From positions 1-26,657 of the forward strand of contig JBFLWG010000011.1 in NCBI GenBank assembly GCA_040757795.1: a stretch of 26,657 bases of DNA, read 5' to 3'. Origin of the DNA: DYTO01 sp040757795. Lineage in GTDB: Archaea; Hadarchaeota; Hadarchaeia; Hadarchaeales; Hadarchaeaceae. The notes beneath the pieces are model-generated. The model made no database searches. It was not told the DNA's origin and was given only the letters and a program-made list of their open reading frames with translations. A program made the position numbers and the translations under genes. Below are positions 7,579 to 14,696 of the stretch, piece after piece. How positions within the stretch are numbered: the first letter of the stretch is position 1; each line of letters opens with the position of its first letter.

Positions 7579-7933
7579 TGCTCTTCCCCCTAGAAAGTGC
7601 TTGCATCCTCTCCTTGTCTTCAACCAAACTTAACAACATCACGTTGGAAGGCTTGATGGGCCTCTGGACCTGTGTGCCGTCAGCCTTCGTCAGTGTTATC
7701 CCGGAAATGTAAATCGAGTGTTTCTTCGTGTTCACTTTTGTCACCTCTCCTTCAATTTTCTTGAAGTCTCCCTTTCTGACGCGGACCCTGTCCCCCTTCC
7801 TCACAGGGATTGAGCGCTTCCCGTACTTTTTCCTCAAGTCAGGCGACAGCGGGGCAGAAAGTAACTTGTGCCTGATGTGAAGCGGGGCAGAATAAATTGC
7901 CGCCCTCTGTTTCCTCGGTTGTTTGCTGCTCAT
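7571..7933 (-). CDS. rpl24: 50S ribosomal protein L24 (uL24)
   Basis: An assembly-initiating large-subunit protein near the tunnel exit. The archaeal N-terminus KQPRKQRAAIYSAPLHIRHK is followed by LLSAPLSPDLRKKYGKRSIP and the KOW motif (VRKGDRVRVRKGDFKKIEGE). The ATG at 7933 (MSSKQPRKQR) gives 120 residues and lies 4 nt after the L14 TGA; a TTG 12 nt upstream is a weaker alternative. Confidence 0.96.
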   Translation of the reverse strand: MSSKQPRKQRAAIYSAPLHIRHKLLSAPLSPDLRKKYGKRSIPVRKGDRVRVRKGDFKKIEGEVTKVNTKKHSIYISGITLTKADGTQVQRPIKPSNVMLLSLVEDKERMQALSRGKSIG

Positions 7934-7937
7934 TTTA

Positions 7938-8363
7938 TCACACAATCGAGGCGGCTATCCCCGCCACCTTTGGCCACCTCTCCGCTGCTTCCCTCGCCAT
8001 GGGCCCTTTTATCTCGGACCCGCGCGCCGCAGCCTCTGGCGTTATCAGCGCTGCGGCATTGTCCTCAAATTTTATTCTTATGCCGTCTTTCCGCCTGTAC
8101 TCCTTCTTCTGGCGTACCACAACCGCCTGCACTATTGTTTTCCTTAACTCAGGCGTGCCTTTTTTAACTGACGCAACCACCCTGTCCCCGACCCCGGCCT
8201 TTGGCAGGCGTCTCCTTGTCCCCTTGTAACCCATGACACTGATGATCTGTATCTCCTTCGCGCCTGTGTTGTCCGCGCACACCAGCCTTGCGCCAACTGG
8301 CAGGACCCTCACGGGCGAAACCGCGGTCACCCCTATGGAAGTTCCGGCACCTTTCTTTCCCAT
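7938..8363 (-). CDS. rpl14: 50S ribosomal protein L14 (uL14)
   Basis: Large-subunit protein at the subunit interface (bridges B5/B8) and the docking site for aIF6. Landmarks are PVGARLVCADNTGAKEIQII, then SVMGYKGTRRRLPKAGVGDR, VVVRQKKEYRRKDG and IRIKFEDNAAALITPE. I place the start at the ATG at 8363 (MGKKGAGTSI), which has GGGGG 7 nt upstream, giving 141 residues. A longer in-frame reading overlaps S17 by about 100 nt and is not supported. Confidence 0.96.
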   Translation of the reverse strand: MGKKGAGTSIGVTAVSPVRVLPVGARLVCADNTGAKEIQIISVMGYKGTRRRLPKAGVGDRVVASVKKGTPELRKTIVQAVVVRQKKEYRRKDGIRIKFEDNAAALITPEAAARGSEIKGPMAREAAERWPKVAGIAASIV

Positions 8364-8365
8364 GT

Positions 8366-8683
8366 TCACGCCCCCATCTTCTGGACGACAACAAACGACT
8401 TTGTTTTGCTCAGCCGCCTGCTTTCCATTATCTTCACCCTTTCTCCCGCCTTTGCGTTTATGCACGGCGGGTTGTGAGCGTGTATTTTAGACGTCCGCCT
8501 CTCGTACCTCTCGTATTTGCCGACCATGTGCATCTTCTCCATTTCAACTGTCACTGTCCGGGCCATCTTGTCGCTGAAGACCTTCCCTTCGAAGACACGG
8601 CCTCTGACCGACAGGCTGCCGTGGAACGGGCACAGCGGATCCGTGCAGCTTTCTTTTGGAGGTTCTATTCCCATTCCTACCAT
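8366..8683 (-). CDS. rps17: 30S ribosomal protein S17 (uS17)
   Basis: An OB-fold 16S rRNA 5'-domain binder. The archaeal N-terminal extension has CTDPLCPFHGSLSVRGRVFE, followed by FSDKMARTVTVEMEKMHMVG and KYERYERRTSKIHAHNPP, all standard for the family. The ATG at 8683 is preceded by GAGGTGA with 5 nt spacing, one of the strongest ribosome binding sites here. It begins 4 nt after the Rnp1 stop and its TGA lies 2 nt before the L14 start. Confidence 0.97.
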   Translation of the reverse strand: MVGMGIEPPKESCTDPLCPFHGSLSVRGRVFEGKVFSDKMARTVTVEMEKMHMVGKYERYERRTSKIHAHNPPCINAKAGERVKIMESRRLSKTKSFVVVQKMGA

Positions 8684-8687
8684 TTCT

Positions 8688-8951
8688 TCACCTCTTTACC
8701 CTGTCCTCCGGCCTGCCTAATATCTTGTCCCCCGGCACTTTGACCTCGCCTCCGCCGAGGTTTACCCCAAATGTGGTTTTGGATTTTGGGACGACTTTCC
8801 TGCCCCCTTTCGCCTCGATCACCAGGGTTCCCCTCGTCTCGTCGAGTATTTTTCCCGAAACACCGGCCAGCCCGGCGTCAGGGCTGCTTATGACCCTTGC
8901 TTCCAGCCCTATCAGCTCGTGCCTGAACATATTCTTCTTGGTCGCCGACAT
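8688..8951 (-). CDS. rnp1: Ribonuclease P protein component 1 (Rnp1/Pop4/Rpp29)
   Basis: Protein subunit of archaeal RNase P, which removes the 5' leader from pre-tRNA; it pairs with Rpp21 on the specificity domain of the RNA. The small Sm-like beta-barrel shows MFRHELIGLEARVISSPDAG, GVSGKILDETRGTLVIEAKG and VVPKSKTTFGVNL, matching the family. The ATG at 8951 (MSATKKN) has AGGTGG 4 nt upstream. The ATG at 8966, which overlaps the aIF1 TGA, would add MKGGL and lacks a good site. Its place between aIF1 and S17 is the usual archaeal one. Confidence 0.92.
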   Translation of the reverse strand: MSATKKNMFRHELIGLEARVISSPDAGLAGVSGKILDETRGTLVIEAKGGRKVVPKSKTTFGVNLGGGEVKVPGDKILGRPEDRVKR

Positions 8952-8962
8952 CAAACCACCTT

Positions 8963-9271
8963 TCATCCTATATCTATGGTCTCTGGAGAAAAGCCCATGT
9001 CCACAAGGACATCCTTAACGCGGGGCCTGTGGTCTCCTTGAAGTTCCACATGCCCGCCCTTAGCCGTGCCGCCGCAAGCCAGTTTGGACTTCAGCTCCTT
9101 GAGCAGCTCCTTCATGTCTATGCTCTTTTCGTCGAGCCCTTCTATCACCGTGACGATCTTGCCAAACTTTCTTTTCACGGAATAGATGTTTATTCTCTGC
9201 TGTTCCCTGGCTATATCCTGGCAGACACAGATGTCCTTTGGCAGGCCACATATCTTGCAGATTTCCTGCAG
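8963..9271 (-). CDS. sui1: Translation initiation factor aIF1 (SUI1), apparent CTG start
   Basis: aIF1 binds the 30S P site and enforces start-codon selection. The core is clear: KIVTVIEGLDEKSIDMKELL, SKLACGGTAKGGHVELQGDH, VKDVLVDMGFSPETIDI. The only conventional start is a GTG at 9178, which has no ribosome binding site and would delete the N-terminus. Reading further upstream in the same frame gives QEICKICGLPKDICVCQDIA, the archaeal aIF1 zinc knuckle (Cys5, Cys8, Cys15, Cys17), back to the L29 stop. No ATG, GTG or TTG occurs in this stretch. A CTG at 9271 lies 8 nt after GGAGGTG (9286-9280), so I call it as the start, giving 102 residues. The protein identity is secure; the CTG start is inference. 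Confidence 0.88.
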   Translation of the reverse strand: MQEICKICGLPKDICVCQDIAREQQRINIYSVKRKFGKIVTVIEGLDEKSIDMKELLKELKSKLACGGTAKGGHVELQGDHRPRVKDVLVDMGFSPETIDIG

Positions 9272-9274
9272 CTC

Positions 9275-9478
9275 TTACGCACCTCCTTTTTCCTTCATTA
9301 TCGTTATTATCCTGGCGATTGTGTGCCTTATCTCACGAACCTTGGCGGGGTTCTCAAGCGTCCCCCCGGCGGAAGTCGTGGCCCGCGCCCTCGCCAAGTC
9401 GGACCTCAGCTCCCTCAGCTTTGCCAGCATCTCGTCCCTGCTCATTGCTCTTATTTCACTCGCCCTCAGTATCGCCAA
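9275..9478 (-). CDS. rpl29: 50S ribosomal protein L29 (uL29)
   Basis: A short helical-hairpin protein at the tunnel exit, near the SRP and Sec docking site. The 67-residue sequence has LRASEIRAMSRDEMLAKLRE, LRSDLARARATTSAGG and NPAKVREIRHTIARIITIM, the family pattern with the KVREIRxxIARIxT signature. It starts with TTG at 9478, with GGAGG 6 nt upstream, and overlaps the end of S3 by 23 nt. Its stop is directly followed, in the same frame, by the aIF1 reading frame. Confidence 0.95.
   Translation of the reverse strand: MAILRASEIRAMSRDEMLAKLRELRSDLARARATTSAGGTLENPAKVREIRHTIARIITIMKEKGGA
9280..9286 (-). promoter_or_regulatory. Strong Shine-Dalgarno for aIF1
   Basis: GGAGGTG lies inside the last codons of L29 and matches seven bases of the archaeal 16S 3' end complement. 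It is 8 nt before the CTG at 9271, the usual spacing, with no ATG, GTG or TTG at that distance in the aIF1 frame. Between them lie the L29 UAA and one GAG codon. This site decides the aIF1 start and suggests termination-coupled reinitiation. Confidence 0.75.
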
Positions 9479-10232
9479 TATTTTCCTCCCCCATGTTGGT
9501 TTCTTCCTTCTGGGTAGGCTCTGGTTGCGGTTGGGCTTCTCCCTCGCTCGTGCTGGCCTGCGGCTGTGGCTGGGCTTCCCCTTCGCTTGTCCCTGCTTCC
9601 GTCTTGGCCGCCGACTGTTCCGGCTGAGCCTGAACCTCTTTTTTTACTATTATTATCTCATCCGGCATGTGAACATCAGGCGGCATTATTGAAACTCTTA
9701 CCCCAGCGATACCTGCCTTTAGCTGCGCAGGGGCGTAGCCATGGCTCACCAGCTTTTTGGCCGGCTCCCCTGCCTTGCTCAAGTATCCAGCGTAGAATCT
9801 TTGGCTCCTCGCCCTCTCTCCAGCGATCCTTCCTGAGATTACTATCTCCACTCCCCTGGCCCCCGCTTCCATTATCCTCCTGAGCATCATCTCCCCAAGC
9901 CTCCTCACGCCTATCCCTTTTTCCAATGCAAATGCAATCCTCTTAGCCATTATCTGGCCGTGAAGCTCAGGCCGGGGTATTTCGAGAACCTCTATTTGCG
10001 GGTTTTCCAGTTCAAATTCCTTTTCAAGGGTCTCCGTGAGCTGCTTGATGCTTTTCCCCTTCCGCCCTATTACCATCCCGGGCCTCTCCACGTGCAAGAC
10101 CACGCGCGTGCCCGTTGGACTTCTTTTTATTTCGGCTCCCCCATAGCCGGTCTTGCCGAGCTCCTCCTCGAGGTAGGTCTCGAGCTCCACCCTCTTGAGA
10201 CCCTTCTTTATGAAAAATGCCTCGGCCGGCAT
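9456..10232 (-). CDS. rps3: 30S ribosomal protein S3 (uS3) with repeat-bearing acidic tail
   Basis: S3 forms the mRNA entry site on the 30S head and has helicase activity. Residues about 20-95 hold the type II KH domain with the GRKG loop (PGMVIGRKGKSIKQL, 51-65). The S3 C-terminal domain follows with GARGVEIVISGRIAGERARS and the archaeal GVRVSIMPPDVHMPDEI. After residue 200 there is a low-complexity acidic tail containing TSEGEAQPQP twice (residues 215-224 and 228-237). The ATG overlaps the L22 TGA by one base (TGATG). The end overlaps L29 by 23 nt. Confidence 0.97.
   Translation of the reverse strand: MPAEAFFIKKGLKRVELETYLEEELGKTGYGGAEIKRSPTGTRVVLHVERPGMVIGRKGKSIKQLTETLEKEFELENPQIEVLEIPRPELHGQIMAKRIAFALEKGIGVRRLGEMMLRRIMEAGARGVEIVISGRIAGERARSQRFYAGYLSKAGEPAKKLVSHGYAPAQLKAGIAGVRVSIMPPDVHMPDEIIIVKKEVQAQPEQSAAKTEAGTSEGEAQPQPQASTSEGEAQPQPEPTQKEETNMGEENIGDTEGE
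9522..9590 (-). repeat. Imperfect tandem repeat in the S3 tail
   Basis: Two copies of a 30-nt unit (9590-9561 and 9551-9522) encode TSEGEAQPQP, separated by nine bases. The copies are in the same frame, so the duplication lengthened the acidic/Pro-rich tail of S3 without breaking it. It is probably a slippage product and a polymorphic site. Confidence 0.7.
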
Positions 10233-10684
10233 CAGGAGGCCTCCTTCAGTATTATCTCGACATTTGTTGTGGGCTTGTTGAATGGCGACGCCCTTCCGAA
10301 GGCCCTGGGGATTATCCCGGGCATGGTTATACCCTTCGAGGCGCTGGCGTGCACCACCTTCAGCTTCTCAGCAGCCATCCCCTTGTATCCCGCGTTTTCC
10401 TCCGCGTTCTTCAGCACCTTCAGGATCTCGCCAGCAGCCTTGACAGGATACGCCCCCGGCCCCACGCCGCCTTTCTTGTGGGCGAGCTTCTTGTTGTGAC
10501 GTACATATGGGATCGCCTTCTTTTTCATCTTGACCTTCTCTAGGTAGTCCTTAGCAACGCTGAGCGGCAGCCCCCTTATCGCCCGGCAGATTTCCATGGA
10601 ATCCTTGGGCGAAACCCTCAGCTCCTTCCCATATGCCTTGGCATTGGGCTCGTCAATCTTTGCGGAATAACCATACTTCGGCAT
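10232..10684 (-). CDS. rpl22: 50S ribosomal protein L22 (uL22)
   Basis: Large-subunit protein whose beta-hairpin lines the exit tunnel. The 150-residue archaeal form shows YGYSAKIDEPNAKAYGKELR, VSPKDSMEICRAIRGLPLSV, the YVRHNKKLAHKKGGVGPGAY region and the C-terminal GITMPGIIPRAFGRASPFNK hairpin with TTNVEIIL. The ATG lies 4 nt after the S19 TGA, with GTGATG just upstream. The stop overlaps the S3 start by one base. Confidence 0.97.
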   Translation of the reverse strand: MPKYGYSAKIDEPNAKAYGKELRVSPKDSMEICRAIRGLPLSVAKDYLEKVKMKKKAIPYVRHNKKLAHKKGGVGPGAYPVKAAGEILKVLKNAEENAGYKGMAAEKLKVVHASASKGITMPGIIPRAFGRASPFNKPTTNVEIILKEAS

Positions 10685-10688
10685 GTCA

Positions 10689-11084
10689 TCACTTCAAGGG
10701 AACGTACATCGAGCTTCTCGTCGCCCCTATCCCAGGCGCCCCGTGAGTAACTTTTTTCCTAGTCTGGGAGAACTCGCCCAGTTTGTGACCTATCATCTCT
10801 GGAGCAACTTCCACGATCACGAACTCCTTCCCGTTGTGGATGCCGAACTTCAACCCCACCATGTCAGGGAAGATTATCATGTCCCTCAGGTGGGTCCTTA
10901 TGGGTCCGGTCCCGCCAGCTTCCTTCACCTTCCTTATTTTCTCGAGGAGTTTCTTGTGTTTCGGCGAAAAACTTCTCGCCACCATCCTCCTCTGCTTCGA
11001 CGGCAGAAGCCTGGCGAACTCATCCATGGAGAGCTTTTGGAGTTCTGAGATTGTCATTCCCCTGAACGTGAATTTTTTCGGCAT
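10689..11084 (-). CDS. rps19: 30S ribosomal protein S19 (uS19)
   Basis: Small-subunit head protein that forms bridges to the central protuberance. The archaeal N-terminal extension FTFRGMTISELQKLSMDEFA precedes the core (PIRTHLRDMIIFPDMVGLKF, IHNGKEFVIVEVAPEMIGHK, LGEFSQTRKKVTHGAPGIGA). The ATG at 11084 has GAGGTAA 4 nt upstream, 4 nt after the L2 stop. Confidence 0.97.
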   Translation of the reverse strand: MPKKFTFRGMTISELQKLSMDEFARLLPSKQRRMVARSFSPKHKKLLEKIRKVKEAGGTGPIRTHLRDMIIFPDMVGLKFGIHNGKEFVIVEVAPEMIGHKLGEFSQTRKKVTHGAPGIGATRSSMYVPLK

Positions 11085-11088
11085 CGGC

Positions 11089-11787
11089 TTACCTCTTACC
11101 AGTCCTTCTAGCCGCTATTAAGCCAACCTTTTGTCCCGGGGGCGCTCCTCTGGGTGGAGTCTTGGGTCGCCCTGCATGTTTTCCTCTGCCACCTCCAAAC
11201 GGGTGGTCAACCACGTTCATTGCCACTCCCCTGACCCGCGGGTATGGCTTCCCTTTCCCAAGCATCACATGGACCCGCTTGCCAGCCTTGATGAATGGCT
11301 TTTCCCCGTGGCCGCCGCCAGAGACAACACCCACTGTGGCACGGCACCTCGGGTCAAACTCTTTTATCTCCCCTGAAGGCATTTGGACTGTCGCCCTCCC
11401 GAGGTCGTGGGCTATCAAGACCGCGGAAGCTCCGGAGGACCTGACGAACTTCCCGCCGTCGCCGGGCATTGATTCTATGTTGTGTATTTGTGTTCCCTCT
11501 GGGATTTCAGCGAGGGCCAAAGTGTTCCCAGACTTTATTTCAGCTGAAATTCCTGCCGTAATTTTGTCTCCAAGCTTGATCCCTTCAGGGGCCAAAACAA
11601 GGCGTTCATGCCCGTCGCGATATCTGACCCTCGCCACAGGGGCAACCCTTCCAGGGTCATGGAGAATGTCCATGACGGCCGCTTCCCCCTCGTCCAGCAG
11701 CTTGACCTCACCAAGCCGCCTCCATGACTTCGCGCGGTATGTCGGGGCGCTGTCCCCCATCCTCCTTGAGCGGGTGTGCTTGCCCAT
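11089..11787 (-). CDS. rpl2: 50S ribosomal protein L2 (uL2)
   Basis: A core large-subunit protein beside the peptidyl transferase centre, needed for subunit joining. The 232-residue protein has an OB-like domain (YRAKSWRRLGEVKLLD), an SH3-like domain, and the conserved C-terminal loop VRGVAMNVVDHPFGGGRGKH containing the invariant His of the peptidyl-transferase-associated segment. In most families this loop reads AMNPVDHP; here the Pro is Val. The ATG overlaps the L23 TGA by one base. Confidence 0.97.
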   Translation of the reverse strand: MGKHTRSRRMGDSAPTYRAKSWRRLGEVKLLDEGEAAVMDILHDPGRVAPVARVRYRDGHERLVLAPEGIKLGDKITAGISAEIKSGNTLALAEIPEGTQIHNIESMPGDGGKFVRSSGASAVLIAHDLGRATVQMPSGEIKEFDPRCRATVGVVSGGGHGEKPFIKAGKRVHVMLGKGKPYPRVRGVAMNVVDHPFGGGRGKHAGRPKTPPRGAPPGQKVGLIAARRTGKR

Positions 11788-12050
11788 CAGATCATCCCCA
11801 GCTTGGTCGCAAGGTCGGCTGCAGAGAACTCGGGCGCCAGCCTCACGTACGCTTTTTTCTCGCCCTTTGGAGATGTTTCCATGTTCACTTTCGTTACCTT
11901 CACCTCGTAAAGGCGCTCCACCGCCTGCTTGACATCGGACTTGTTTGCATCCTTTGCAACTGCGAAAACCAGCTTGTTTTCAGACTCCACCAGCGTCACA
12001 GCCCTTTCAGTGGCCTTGGGGTAAAGCAGGACTTTGTTAGGGTCTTTCAT
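11787..12050 (-). CDS. rpl23: 50S ribosomal protein L23 (uL23)
   Basis: Large-subunit protein at the tunnel exit and main docking point of SRP54. The 87-residue protein is the compact archaeal form: VLLYPKATERAVTLVESENK, LVFAVAKDANKSDVKQAVER and LYEVKVTKVNMETSPKGEKK, ending ADLATKLGMI. The ATG at 12050 overlaps the L4 TGA (ATGA), and its stop overlaps the L2 ATG by one base. Confidence 0.97.
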   Translation of the reverse strand: MKDPNKVLLYPKATERAVTLVESENKLVFAVAKDANKSDVKQAVERLYEVKVTKVNMETSPKGEKKAYVRLAPEFSAADLATKLGMI

Positions 12051-12832
12051 GGCGCGGCCCCCCCAGCTAGCTTTTGGATTGCCCCCTTTGTCCAGACTGT
12101 GAGCCTTCCAGGGGTCCCGCCGGGAGCGAGCAGCTCCGCGTTCAAGGACGCCACTGTTGAAACATCAAGCCCTGGGATGTTGCGCGCCCCTTTTAGCAGC
12201 CCTTTGTCCTGGGCTACAACCAGGAGCGGCCCGACCGCAGACCTGTACCTCCTTCCTCTCATCTTTCCCCGCCCGGCCCTGACTTTCTTGCTGGCCTCCA
12301 CCCTCTCGACATCCTTCCACACGCCGAACCTCTCGAGGACGACCTTCACCTCGCTGGTCTTTTTCAAACCTTCGAAGTCGTCGGCGAGAACAAGCGGTAG
12401 TTCCTTGACCGTGTCGACAGCGTGCCCGCGGGAGGCGACGATGGGCTTGGATTTAGTAGCTGAAATTGCCGACCGTATTGCGAGTTTCCTCTCTTTTTTG
12501 TTCATGCGCTCGCGGATGACTTCCTCAACCCTCGGAGGGTGGGCCCTTCTGCCGCCGACGGTATGGGGTGCGAAAGCTGCGAGGCCAGACGCCGGTGACC
12601 TGCTTCCCTTCACCCGCCTTACCCTGGATGTTCCGTGCCCCTTCCCCCATGTTTCGGCAGACGTCCTTTTCCCTGCCATGGTGTCCGGCCCCCAAGGCTG
12701 TATCCTGGCAGTCTGGGCTGATATAACGGCACGCTTTATCAGGTCCGGCCTAACGTCTGTCTCGAATATCTCTGGGAGGTCCATCTGTTCGACCTCCTGC
12801 CCGTCTATTGAAAATACTTTGGCCTTCATCAT
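12047..12832 (-). CDS. rpl4: 50S ribosomal protein L4 (uL4)
   Basis: Large-subunit assembly protein whose extended loop reaches the tunnel wall. The 261-residue archaeal form has VRPDLIKRAVISAQTARIQP, the loop WGKGHGTSRVRRVKGSR, followed by HTVGGRRAHPPRVEEVIRER and the C-terminal GLDVSTVASLNAELLAPGGT. The ATG at 12832 overlaps the L3 TGA; a second ATG immediately follows. Confidence 0.97.
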   Translation of the reverse strand: MMKAKVFSIDGQEVEQMDLPEIFETDVRPDLIKRAVISAQTARIQPWGPDTMAGKRTSAETWGKGHGTSRVRRVKGSRSPASGLAAFAPHTVGGRRAHPPRVEEVIRERMNKKERKLAIRSAISATKSKPIVASRGHAVDTVKELPLVLADDFEGLKKTSEVKVVLERFGVWKDVERVEASKKVRAGRGKMRGRRYRSAVGPLLVVAQDKGLLKGARNIPGLDVSTVASLNAELLAPGGTPGRLTVWTKGAIQKLAGGAAP

Positions 12833-13839
12833 CTTCCCTGTCCCGACGCCGTGCTTATGTATGTGATGGTAGGAGGCGATGTCGATCGCGAAGACGGCGC
12901 CCTGATTGCCTGCCTTAGCTGAACCAGCCTTTTTGTGGGGCCCGGCACAGAACCGGCGACCACGACATAGCCAGACTTGATCCCGCCGTACCTAAGGAAC
13001 CCTCCTTTTGGCGTGACATCTTTGCCGTCGCCGCCTATTTTGAGTATGCGCTTGTTGAACTCGGTTCGCTGGTGGTACCCCATTTGACCTGGAGCAGGGA
13101 CTGTCCAAAATATCCTCGACGGACTCCATGGCCCTAGAGTGCCCACCTGCCTTCTTCCACCCTCTGACTTCCTTGGCAGCACCTTGATACCCCACCGTTT
13201 CACCGGCCCCTGGAAACCCTTCCCCTTGCTGACGGCAACCACATCTACATGTTCGCCTTCCTTGAACACCTCAGGGGTTTTCACCTCCTTGCCAAGCACC
13301 CCTTTAGAGTAGTTCCATCTCTCCTCGGCTGTGCTTCCACCGACACGGATCTCTATCAAATCAGGCTTCTTCCTCAGGAGGCTGCTCTTTGACGGTTGAG
13401 TGCAGGCTATGACGCGGATGTCAACGACCTTCCCTCCCTTGACCATGGCTTCCGCTCGCTCGATGGCCTTCTGAAGGTCAGGCTTTTTTGGCAGCGAGAG
13501 AAGGCGCGACAGATCCTTGGGAAGCTCCGCCGCCCAGACGTCCGCAATCGAGTTCAAAACTCCAATCTTCTTCCCGTAAAGGCGGACGGCGCAAACGATT
13601 GTCGGCGGGACCTCCAGCACTGTGGCAGGAACGCTGATTTCCTGACCGCTTGTGAGAGTGCCCTTCCTGTCGTCCATGATGAAAAGTTGGATCATTCCGG
13701 CCTTGTACCCAGCTATCCCCTGTAGACCAACGGCAGTAGTCTCTGGCCATGCCCGCACTTGGGCTACCGGCCTCGGGGCCCTGACCCTCGGCATGTAGGC
13801 GAGGGAGCCCCTTCGCGGATGACTCGCGCGCTTTCCCAT
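12829..13839 (-). CDS. rpl3: 50S ribosomal protein L3 (uL3)
   Basis: One of the first proteins in large-subunit assembly; its loop reaches the peptidyl transferase centre. The 336-residue archaeal form begins SHPRRGSLAYMPRVRAPRPV and continues with GYKAGMIQLFIMDDRKGTLT, VSKGKGFQGPVKRWGIKVLP, then GGRRQVGTLGPWSPSRIFWT, PAPGQMGYHQRTEFNKRIL and VVVAGSVPGPTKRLVQLRQA. The ATG comes one base after the stop of the SPOUT gene, with AAGGA upstream. Confidence 0.97.
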   Translation of the reverse strand: MGKRASHPRRGSLAYMPRVRAPRPVAQVRAWPETTAVGLQGIAGYKAGMIQLFIMDDRKGTLTSGQEISVPATVLEVPPTIVCAVRLYGKKIGVLNSIADVWAAELPKDLSRLLSLPKKPDLQKAIERAEAMVKGGKVVDIRVIACTQPSKSSLLRKKPDLIEIRVGGSTAEERWNYSKGVLGKEVKTPEVFKEGEHVDVVAVSKGKGFQGPVKRWGIKVLPRKSEGGRRQVGTLGPWSPSRIFWTVPAPGQMGYHQRTEFNKRILKIGGDGKDVTPKGGFLRYGGIKSGYVVVAGSVPGPTKRLVQLRQAIRAPSSRSTSPPTITYISTASGQGR

Positions 13840-13840
13840 T

Positions 13841-14680
13841 TTATTCCTTCCTGAAGGCGTTCAGCAACGACAGGGTGGCCACAAGCGCCTCCTCGGCCCT
13901 CACAGTTGCCGTCCCCTGACCGGGAACTGTGTTCACCAGCAAGTCGAAGAGACCCTCGACATCGGTGCCTTGGCGCTCGCATATCTTGCGGAGGCCCGAG
14001 TATGGGCCGCCGAATGCCACAGCCGTGCTGCGCGCCCTTTCCCCTTTTATGGCTTTTTCAAGCTCATATAAGTTTTGGCCCAGTCTTGATGTCCCGACCT
14101 TTAGCTCCGGCCGCAGGAGGTCGATGCCGGCGGCCAGGCTTTTTGCTTCCAGAACCTCGTAACCCCAGTAATCAGAGATCTCGCTCTTCCGGACAGGGGT
14201 CACGGGGATGAACTCCCCAATCTTTTCACCAAGTCTCAATGATAGCCTCTGGCGAAGCCCCAATTTTTCGTCCGTGATCCCCTTGTAGGGAAGGCCAATT
14301 TCGACAATGCTTTTCTTGCCTACATTTACCACGACTCCCTCTCTGTAGTCGCCCGGCCTGTTTTTCTCGCTCCCGAGAGGGTGGTGAGGCGTCCTGAGAG
14401 GAGGCAGCAGCCCGGCGTATCGAAGCTCCTCCTTGACAGGAAACAATATTTTTCTCAGGTATTGCGGCGCCTCCATGTATCTCAGGAGGCTCGTCATGAC
14501 CCTTGCCTCCTTCTTCTGGTCTTTGACCTGCGGCTCGTCGTCGCTGTAGATGCATACCTTGTCGACCCGGAATATCGCCAGGGCGCGGCCGATTATTCCC
14601 GCCTTGATTGTTTTCTGTGAGAGCTCATGCGAGTCGCTTGCGACCGAAGAGGGCAGCAGGACAAAAGTTTCGGACTTCAT
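13841..14680 (-). CDS. SPOUT-superfamily RNA methyltransferase (COG2106/MTH1 type)
   Basis: This 279-residue protein belongs to the archaeal family typified by MTH1 and eukaryotic SPOUT1/C9orf114, which is conserved next to L3. It is a predicted SAM-dependent RNA methyltransferase with an alpha/beta knot and an inserted OB-like domain. N-terminal strands read TFVLLPSSVASDSHELSQKT and IIGRALAIFRVDKVCIYSDD. The conserved middle is YMEAPQYLRKILFPVKEELR, then YAGLLPPLRTPHHPLG. The knot region carries AVAFGGPYSGLRKIC and LLVNTVPGQGTATVRAEEAL. It sits 16 nt after the rtcB stop and one base before L3, so it is part of the operon. The RNA target is not evident from the sequence. Confidence 0.88.
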   Translation of the reverse strand: MKSETFVLLPSSVASDSHELSQKTIKAGIIGRALAIFRVDKVCIYSDDEPQVKDQKKEARVMTSLLRYMEAPQYLRKILFPVKEELRYAGLLPPLRTPHHPLGSEKNRPGDYREGVVVNVGKKSIVEIGLPYKGITDEKLGLRQRLSLRLGEKIGEFIPVTPVRKSEISDYWGYEVLEAKSLAAGIDLLRPELKVGTSRLGQNLYELEKAIKGERARSTAVAFGGPYSGLRKICERQGTDVEGLFDLLVNTVPGQGTATVRAEEALVATLSLLNAFRKE

Positions 14681-14696
14681 GATCTTCCTGCTGGTC

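Noticed and set aside
9176..9178. GTG at 9178 as the aIF1 start
   Set aside because: It would remove the conserved zinc knuckle and has no Shine-Dalgarno, while conserved aIF1 sequence continues upstream in the same frame.
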